From: Molossus alvarezi
Lineage: Eukaryota; Chordata; Mammalia; Chiroptera; Molossidae
Direction: 5' to 3'
NCBI GenBank assembly: GCA_037176705.1
Contig: CM073889.1
Coordinates: 52,073,596 to 52,137,595 of the forward strand
DNA length: 64,000 bases
Positions 57,707-64,000 of this stretch are shown piece after piece (positions within the stretch are counted from its first letter, which is position 1; every line of letters starts with the position of its first letter). The position numbers and the translations under genes are program-made. A model generated the notes under the pieces. It did no database searches. It was not told the DNA's origin and saw only the letters and a list, made by a program, of their open reading frames with translations.

Positions 57707-59372
57707 TTTTAACATTTCTTGCAGTGCTGGTTTGGTGGTAATGTATTCCCTTAGCCTTTTTTTTTTTTGGTCTGGAAAGCTCTTTATTTTACCTTCTAAT
57801 TTGAATGACAGCCTTGCTGGGTAGAGTAGTCTTGAATTCCGATCCTTGTTTTTCATGACCTTGATTACTTCATGCCATTCCCTTCTGGCCTGTAGTGTTT
57901 CTGTTGAGAAGTCAGCTAAGAGCCTTATGGGGTTTCCTTTGTAGGTAACCTGTTGCTTATCTCTTGCTGCTTTTAGGATTCTTTGTCTTTATTTTTTGGC
58001 ATTTTAATTACTGTGTGTCTTGGTGTGGGCCTGTTTGGGTTCTTCTTACTTGGGACTCTGTGTTTCTTGAACTTAAATGCCTTCTTCCTTCACTAAATTA
58101 GGGAAGTTGTCTGTCACTATTTCTTCGAATATATTCTCTTACCCTTGCTCATTTTCTTCTTCTTTGGGGATTCCTATGATGCGAATATTGTTATGTTTCC
58201 AGTTGTCCCACAGTTCTCTTAAGCTGTCTTCCTGTTTTTTAATTGTTTTTTTCCTTTCGGTTTTCTGATTGGTTGATTTTTTTCTACCCTGTCTTCTAAT
58301 TCACTGATCCAGTCCTCACCTTCCTCTACTTTGCTGTTTAGACCTTCCAATATGTTCTTTATTTGTGATATGTCATTCTTGATTTCTTCTTGGAGGTTTT
58401 TAATTTCCAACTGGTTGATTTTCAACATTTCTATTTCCTTACTCATGCTTTTGAGGTTCCTAAAGATCATGGCTCTGAATTCCAGCTCTTTAAACATGCT
58501 TAACTGCAAGTTACCTTGTCTTCAGCAGAAGTCTCTTGTTCTTTCATTTGACTTTTGTTTCACCATTTTGGCTATCACAGTAGGCTTTGAAGCCTGCTAA
58601 ATTTTCCCTGTGGTTGTTGGTGTTTTGCTGTTTGTGACTCCCTCTCCGTGGTTTGGATGTGTGAGGAAGGACCCATGTTAAACTCCACTGTTAAGTCTTA
58701 CTTTCCTTGTTAGAGTTGCTAGCTAAGGAATGGTACAATTATCCTCTTTTTGCCTAGAGGCTACCAATAGTGGTTACTTGAGAAGATATGGGTTCTCAAT
58801 TTAATGAAAAGCTCCTTCAGGTCCTCAGTGTAAGGGTATTTCCCAAGGGTGGGACAGATGCTGTTTGTTAGTGAGCCTCAATTTGCATTTCAATGGTCCA
58901 ACTGTGTGGGGTTGAATCTCCAAGGGAAGGGCCACTGCTTCTCCCCAGAGCCCTGGGAAGGAGTAAGATGGCCACCATCCTGGGTGGCTGCAATTCAGCA
59001 AAAGCTTTGAGCCTCCTCCATATTTTGAGTGTCCCCACAATGTTCCTGTCCAGTCTGCTGTCCCTCTGCCAAAGCCAATGGTGACTGGCTGTGGCTATTT
59101 TAGTGTCTTTCCAGGCTCTGTGCTGTGGACCCACTTGGGAGTTTCACCCAAGGGCCCTGCTCACAGCTAAGGCTGCTGTTGTCTGTGTGCTCACAGCCTC
59201 CCTCACACCTCCGCAATCCTACCAGGATCGAGTCAGTGTCCCTGTTTTTATGATTCTCACAAGCTGCTTTTCTGTTGCTTTTGTGCACAGATTTGTCTTT
59301 ATTTTATTGTAATTTCAGTTTGGTCCTGGAAGATGGTCTGTGTAGCGTCCATTCACTCTGCCACCATTTTGG
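57707..59372 (-). mobile_element. L1-H: 5'UTR and ORF1 only, minus strand
   Basis: 5' end 'ccaaaatggtggcagagtga' (minus strand, at about 59372), 5'UTR to 58567, ORF1 to about 57712. It stops in the last codons of ORF1 (PALQEMLKG), where the 5' end of L1-G begins. No ORF2 or 3'UTR of its own exists on either side. Likely duplication pair for the whole composite: 'atttcattcttttt' (51466-51479) and 'aatccattcttttt' (59373-59386). Confidence 0.88.
57712..58566 (-). pseudogene. L1-H ORF1, 3'-truncated
   Basis: Starts at the complement of 58564-58566 (MVKQKSNERTRDF-like, with early shifts). The coiled coil is open at 58219-58509 (LSMFKELEFRAMIFRNLKSM). The C-terminal part, with KNKDRNSRLLYPARLSFKLE, lies at 57760-57860. 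It is cut off a few residues before the normal stop. Confidence 0.88.
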
Positions 59373-59386
59373 AATCCATTCTTTTT

Positions 59387-59711
59387 TTTTTTTTTTTAAT
59401 AGCTGAGTCATATTCTATGATATACATGCACCACTTATTCTTTATCCGTTCATTCACTGATATACACTGAGGTTACTTCCATATCTTGGCTATTGTAAAT
59501 AATACTGCAATAAACATGAATGCACATGTCTTTTCAATTCAGCATTTTCTATTTCTTCAAATAAATATGAAGAAGTAGAATTGCTGGGTTCCCCACTGTT
59601 TCTTGTTATAGCTTTTATGTTAAAGTCTATTTTGTCTGTTTTAAGTATTGCTACTTCAGCTTTTTTTTTTTCAGTTCCATCCCTTTACTTTCAGTCTGTG
59701 TGTTTCTTTTA
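59387..59711 (-). mobile_element. Old L1 ORF2 pieces, antisense
   Basis: 59387-59590 reads backwards as the ORF2 C-terminal part ('catgtttattgcagtattat', reversed). 59592-59711 corresponds to the endonuclease region ('gaagtagcaatacttaaaac', reversed). Two L1 parts out of order imply internal deletion or two elements. Confidence 0.65.
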
Positions 59712-59737
59712 TTGAAAACAAAAGGTTTTATTTTATT

Positions 59738-59940
59738 TTTTAAATTTATCTTAATTGTTGAAAATAATACAGATGTGCCCCCTCCTTCCTTCATTGACAC
59801 CCTTCTCCTGGCTCCAATGTCACTTCTGCCTTCCCCACACTACTGTCTGTATGCACTGGTTATGCATATATGCATCTAAGTTCTTTTATTCATCTCTTCC
59901 TGCACCCCCTCTTCCCTCTGATGTTCAACAGTCTAATAAC
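59738..59940 (-). mobile_element. Antisense L1 3' end, diverged
   Basis: Reversed 3'UTR with 'acttagatgcatatatgcat' and an A-tail seen as a T-rich run at 59730-59755. 5'-truncated. Confidence 0.65.
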
Positions 59941-59952
59941 CAATTTGTACTT

Positions 59953-60197
59953 TTTTCCCCATTTTTGTTTTTACTCCTAATCTGAAGATATTTTTTCTAT
60001 TTATCTTCAGATAAAGTGGGAGGGAGAGAGAGAGAAACATTGATATGAGAGGCACATATCAACTGGTTGCCTCCCGCATGATCCTGACCAGGGCTAGGGA
60101 CAAACTGCAACTAAGTATGTGCCCTTGACTGGAGTCGAACCCACGACTTATTGATCCATGGGCTGATGGTCAACCACTGAGCCAATCCGGCCAGGGC
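59953..60197 (-). mobile_element. VES SINE, minus strand
   Basis: On the minus strand: 'gccctggccggattggctca', 'gtgggttcgactcc', CT-rich body. Flanked by ccaatttgtactt at 59940-59952 and 60198-60210 (13 bp, exact). Confidence 0.9.
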
Positions 60198-60329
60198 CCA
60201 ATTTGTACTTCTTAATCTCTTCAGTTTTTCTGCCCATCCCTATAACCCCTCTCCCATCTTGCAACCATCACAAAGTTCTTTGTATCTATGAGTCTGTTTC
60301 TGTTGTGCTTGTTCATTTGGATTATAGAT

Positions 60330-60960
60330 TCAATTTTTGATATATATGTATTGCTCTTTATTGTTCACATTTTTTATCTTCTTTAAGAAGACCCTTCAAC
60401 ATTTCATATAATACTGGTTTGATGGTGATTAACTCCTTTAGTTTTTTCTTGTCTGGGAAGCTCTTTACATGTCCATCAATTCTAAATGATAGCTTTGTAG
60501 GATCAAGTAGGCTTGGTTGTAGGTCCTTACTTTTCATCACTTTGAATATTTCTTGCCACTCCCTTCTGGCCTGCAATGTTTTTCTTGAGAATTCAGTAGC
60601 AGTCTTACAGGAGCTCCTTCTACATAACTAACTGCTTTTCTCTTGCTGCTTTTAAGATTATTTGCCTGTAACTTTTTGCATTTTACTTATGATGTGTCTT
60701 CGTATGGGCCTCGTTGGGTTCATCTTGTTTGGAACTCTGTGCTTCCTGTACTTGTATGTCTGTTTCCCTCACTAAATTGGGGAAATTTTCTGTCATTATA
60801 TTTTCAAATAGGTTTTCAATTTCTTGCTCTCTCACTTCTCCTTCTGGTACCCCATTATGTAAATGTTGGTATGCTTGAAGTTTTCTCAGAGAGGTGTGTG
60901 TGTTTCTAACTGAAGTGATTAACTTGTAGACAAAACAGAGAAGGGTTGTTTTGTTCAAAC
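60330..60960 (-). mobile_element. Old L1 ORF1 remnant, antisense
   Basis: Minus-strand open stretches carry ORF1 C-terminal text (QARREWQEIFKVMKSKDLQP, 60358-60576) and the NEVREQEIENLFENI.. middle domain (60683-60958). Stops elsewhere. Diverged, likely an ancient subfamily. Confidence 0.75.
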
Positions 60961-61026
60961 ACTATATGTCTATTTATTGGAGCATTTATTATCATTTTAT
61001 TAATCATACTTTTTAAACTTTTTTTT

Positions 61027-61197
61027 TCCTCTTTCTTATCGAAGAACCTTTAACATTTCTTGTAATTCTTGTTTAGCAGTGAAGAACTCCTCTAGCTTTT
61101 TCTTGTCTAAGAAGCTCTTTATCTGTCCTTTGATTGTAAATAGCATTGCTAGGTAGAGTAATCTCGATTGTCGGTCTCAGATTTTCATCACTTTTCA
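61027..61197 (-). mobile_element. Second old L1 ORF1 remnant, antisense
   Basis: Again the ORF1 C-terminus backwards ('agaagctctttatctgtcct'), so this is a different L1 copy from the one at 60330. Cut by a SINE at 61198. Confidence 0.7.
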
Positions 61198-61310
61198 TGC
61201 CCTACTGGGAATTGGGCCTGCAACCTGGGCTTGTGTCCTGACTGGGAATCAAACTGGGACCTCACAGTCCTCAGGATGCTGCTCAATACACTGAGCCACA
61301 CAAGCCGGCT
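61198..61310 (-). mobile_element. tRNA-derived SINE fragment, minus strand
   Basis: Minus strand: 'gagccggcttgtgtggctca' (box A region), 'cagtttgattcccagtcagg' (box B region). Only the tRNA-like part is left. Old VES or a related SINE. Confidence 0.65.
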
Positions 61311-61516
61311 CATGTTAACTTTCAAATAATTTATAACTGTTTATGAAATTATTCCCATTAAACTAAACTCCAAATCGGTAAATATTTTTCATATTTCTTG
61401 ATGTTGGCTCCTATGTTTATAGTTTGATACCATTAGTGATCCTGAGGGAGACCCTACAGGTCTCCAATGTCAACTGCCCCACTTGGTGGTCCACCCTGAG
61501 AGGACCAGTCCACCAC
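61311..61516. other. Unassigned short segment
   Basis: About 200 bp with no recognised feature, between a SINE fragment and a 5'-truncated L1. Confidence 0.4.
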
Positions 61517-62280
61517 CCCTCCACTCTGAGCTCAAACCTGTCAGAATGGCTGCCATCAACAAATCAACAAACAACAAGTGTTGGCAAGGGTGTGGAGAAA
61601 AGGGGACTTTAGTACACTGCTGGTGGGAACGCAGACTGATGCAGCCACTATGGAAAACAATATGATATTACCTCAAAAAATTAAAAATTGAACTTCAGTT
61701 TGACCCTGTGATCCAACTTCTAGTAATACACCCTAAGAAGCCTGAAACACCAATCAGAAAGATTATATGTACCCTCATTTTTGTAGCAGCACTATTTACA
61801 ATAGCTAAGATCTGGAAACAGCCGAAGTGTCTATCGGTAGAAAAATGGATAAAATAGCTGTGGTACATATACACAATGGAGTACTATGCGGCTGTAAGAA
61901 AGAAAGATCTCATCTTTTGAGACGACATGGAGGGACCTGGAATGTATTATCTTAAGCAAAACAAGCCAAGCAGTAAAAGACAAACACCACATGATCTCAC
62001 TTATTGGTGGAATATAATGATCATAACAGTCTGAGGAATGGGGTAGACCCAGAGACATGGAAGTAGGGTACAGACTTACAACCCTTAGAAGAGGAGGTGG
62101 TGGGGGGAGGGAAGAGATAAACTACAGAACTTATATGCATGTATGCATAACCAATGGACATGGACAACAAAGCTGGGAATGGGGAAGGAGGTATGGGGAG
62201 GAGGGTGTCAATGGGGTAAAAAAGGAGAAACATCTGTAAGAAAAATAATATTAAAAATAAAATAATAATAAAAGACAAAA
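61517..62280 (+). mobile_element. 5'-truncated L1 3' end
   Basis: It starts in ORF2 at 'acctgtcagaatggctgcca', includes the cysteine-rich segment ([19 protein letters not shown]) and ATMEYYAAV.. codons, the 3'UTR with a G-rich part, and an AAT-rich tail. One stop (61855) and small shifts. Close to the young family. Confidence 0.9.
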
Positions 62281-62439
62281 ATAGAAAATTCATGTTTAAT
62301 TACAACAATATATCAGGAATACACACACACACAAAAGAAGTGAAAAGTAATGAAAAAAAACATAAATATAGAGGTAAGTAAAAATTATAGTGATTTAGAA
62401 TGTGGTTAAATTTAAGGGACCAACAACTTAACCAATCCA
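62281..62439. other. A-rich sequence with a short (CA)n run
   Basis: An (AC)6 run lies at about 62320-62332. Otherwise unassigned. Confidence 0.45.
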
Positions 62440-63266
62440 TATGCTACCTACAAAAGATCCACTTGAGATCAAAGGACATACAGATTAAAAGTAAAGAAAT
62501 AAAAAAATCTATTTCATGCAAATGGAAATGGTAGCAATATTTGTACAGGAGAAATGCAGAAAGATACTTTAAACAAAAGCTATAACCCACAATTTAAAGG
62601 GGGGGAGGGCAGAATACACAAGAATAAAGGAATAAATTCAATAAGAGAATATAACTCTTGTAAACATCTACACACCCAACATAAGACCACCTAATATACA
62701 GGCGTGGGAAAATAGGATTACAGTTGTAATAGGAAAAAATAATACAATAATTAATAAGTAATAATACAAGAATAAACTCTGTTTCATGCACTCACAACTG
62801 TAGGCCTACTTTTACCTACCCCTGTATATGAAGCAAATATTAACAAACATAAAGGGAGAGATAAACAGAAATACAATAATACTAGGGAAATTTGACATCA
62901 AGGGGTAAATTATCCAGACAAAAAAGCAACATGGAAACAGTGGCCTTAAATGACACATTAGATCAGATGGACTTAATTTATATTGTTAAACTTTTTCACC
63001 AAAAGCAGCAGAATACACATTCTTTCCAAGTGCACATAAAACATTTTCTAGGATAAACCACGTTAGGCCACAAAACAAATCTCAAAAATTTGAGAAGACT
63101 GAATTCATATCAAGCATCTTCTCTGATCACAATGATATGAAACTAGAAATCAATTAAAAAAAAAAAAAATACCCTGAAAACCACACTAACCTATGAAGAG
63201 TAAATAACGTGCTACTAAACAATGAATTGGTTAACAATAAGATCAAGAAAAAAATCAATATTTTTT
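62440..63266 (+). mobile_element. Old L1 ORF2 endonuclease region
   Basis: Decayed ORF2 text: 'acctacaaaagatccacttg' (LQ.THL), 'taaatgacacattagatcag', 'cacattctttccaagtgcac', 'tctctgatcacaatgat' (SDHND). Interrupted by a MITE at 62699 and ended by an L1 5'UTR module at 63267. Confidence 0.78.
62697..62826. mobile_element. Mariner-like MITE, intact copy
   Basis: 126 bp (62699-62824) between two TA dinucleotides. Terminal inverted repeats of about 30 bp: left 'caggcgtgggaaaataggat' and the right end, whose reverse complement begins 'caggggtaggtaaaagtagg'; both lead to 'acagttgt'. No coding capacity. Same family as 1145-1549. Confidence 0.82.
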
Positions 63267-64000
63267 GCGGAAAAGATGGCAGTGGGCAGGACCAGAGGGA
63301 GGGTGAGTGTGAGAGTGAACTAGTGTGTTAGAGAATGTTAGTAGATGTGAAGGTGGAAGACCAAACCTGAGCAGTGTAGAGACGGAGAGCAGAAGGTTCC
63401 TGTGCTGTGGATGGGAGTAGCTACCTACCATGGTAAATGGCTCTTCAGGGAGCTTTTCCCTAAACCACGGGGCGGTCCCACCATTTTGAAAGATCACAGG
63501 ACTTCCATAAAAGGAGGCCGTGGGAGCAGCTATGGCCCGGCAACCTGAACCCACCAGTGCACCTGGCACCATCGGACCAATGGACACCCCGTGTCAACAC
63601 AGACCAGGGCACAGTAGTAGAGCTGCCAGGGTGCTGGTTGCAGAAGCCGCAAATGGCCGGGAGCCCAGCACGATCCCCCACAGTAGCCGCCTAATCAGAG
63701 CCCAGATATACCCCCAGCAACAAAGGCTGAGAAGCAGACATCCATCCCCAGGCAACAAAAGCACAGACCAGCAGCTGAGATCCATCTGCAAAAACTACAG
63801 CAAAGGCTGAACAGGAGCTGAGCCCCATGGGGCAGCAGCACCCCGCAGCCACCAGCAGTGAATCTGAGGCTCCACAGAGGCCTGTGCAACCCAGCGGCCC
63901 ACAAGAGCAGTAGGAAGCCAGGGCTTGAAAGGGCCCAGTGCACTCCAGCGGTCTGAGGGACCGGCAGGGTGCTGGGGCACCAGAGAAGACTATGCAACCC
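63267..64000 (+). mobile_element. Monomer-type L1 5'UTR, cut by the window end
   Basis: Starts 'gcggaaaagatggcagtggg' and is colinear with 5788-6500: GTGAGTGTGAGAG run, 'cccaccagtgcacctggcac', 'catccccaggcaacaaaagc', then the first monomer anchor 'gggtgctggggcaccagag' at about 63966. The rest lies beyond the window. Confidence 0.8.

Overview
The window is mammalian nuclear DNA, almost certainly from a vespertilionid (evening) bat. The main evidence is about ten tRNA-derived SINEs of the VES type. They have the head 'ccctggccggtttggctca', a box-B-like 'gggttcgg', a CT-rich body and an end near 'tcctcgggtgaggat' plus an A-tail. Most of the rest is LINE-1 (L1) of several ages. I see no protein-coding host gene. 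Every long reading frame that makes sense is L1 ORF1 (RNA-binding coiled-coil protein) or ORF2 (endonuclease/reverse transcriptase), or a shadow of one.

Layout. 1-5787: AT-rich sequence, five VES SINEs, a SINE-split mariner-like MITE and decayed L1. 5788-14185: an L1 5'UTR module with ~73-bp tandem monomers, an L1 running rightward, and then a very large inverted repeat. The arms 7563-10353 and 11078-13868 are each 2,791 bp, symmetric base for base, and show no mismatch wherever I compared them. The right arm abuts a ~290-bp non-L1 segment that ends in AATAAA plus poly(A), like the 3' end of a retrocopied mRNA. 14186-28345: a nested series. An old L1 (14485-16117, 27541-28345) holds L1-A (16118-16600, 22698-27540), which holds the full-length L1-B (16601-22682). 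SINEs sit in both A and B. 28373-45976: another old L1 (L1-K) is split into four pieces by a 1.27-kb LTR-containing block, by full-length L1-D (31916-38016) and by full-length L1-E (39603-45520). D and E have exact 15- and 16-bp target-site duplications. 45977-49295: L1-F with a 30-bp tandem array in its 5'UTR. 49296-51054: unassigned sequence and a sense-strand LTR. 51055-60960: L1 on the minus strand, including a composite with two 5'UTR-ORF1 heads but only one ORF2-3'UTR. 60961-64000: old L1 pieces, SINEs, a second copy of the MITE, and a second copy of the monomer-type 5'UTR cut off by the window edge.

State of the elements. The best copy is L1-E. Its ORF1 is intact (293 aa), but its ORF2 has lost its ATG, has an in-frame stop and has three small frameshifting deletions. 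No element here looks able to move by itself. The region behaves as a landing zone for repeats: insertions hit earlier insertions, and their A-tails and target duplications allow a relative chronology. Identities are from reading by eye; no alignment or database search was run.
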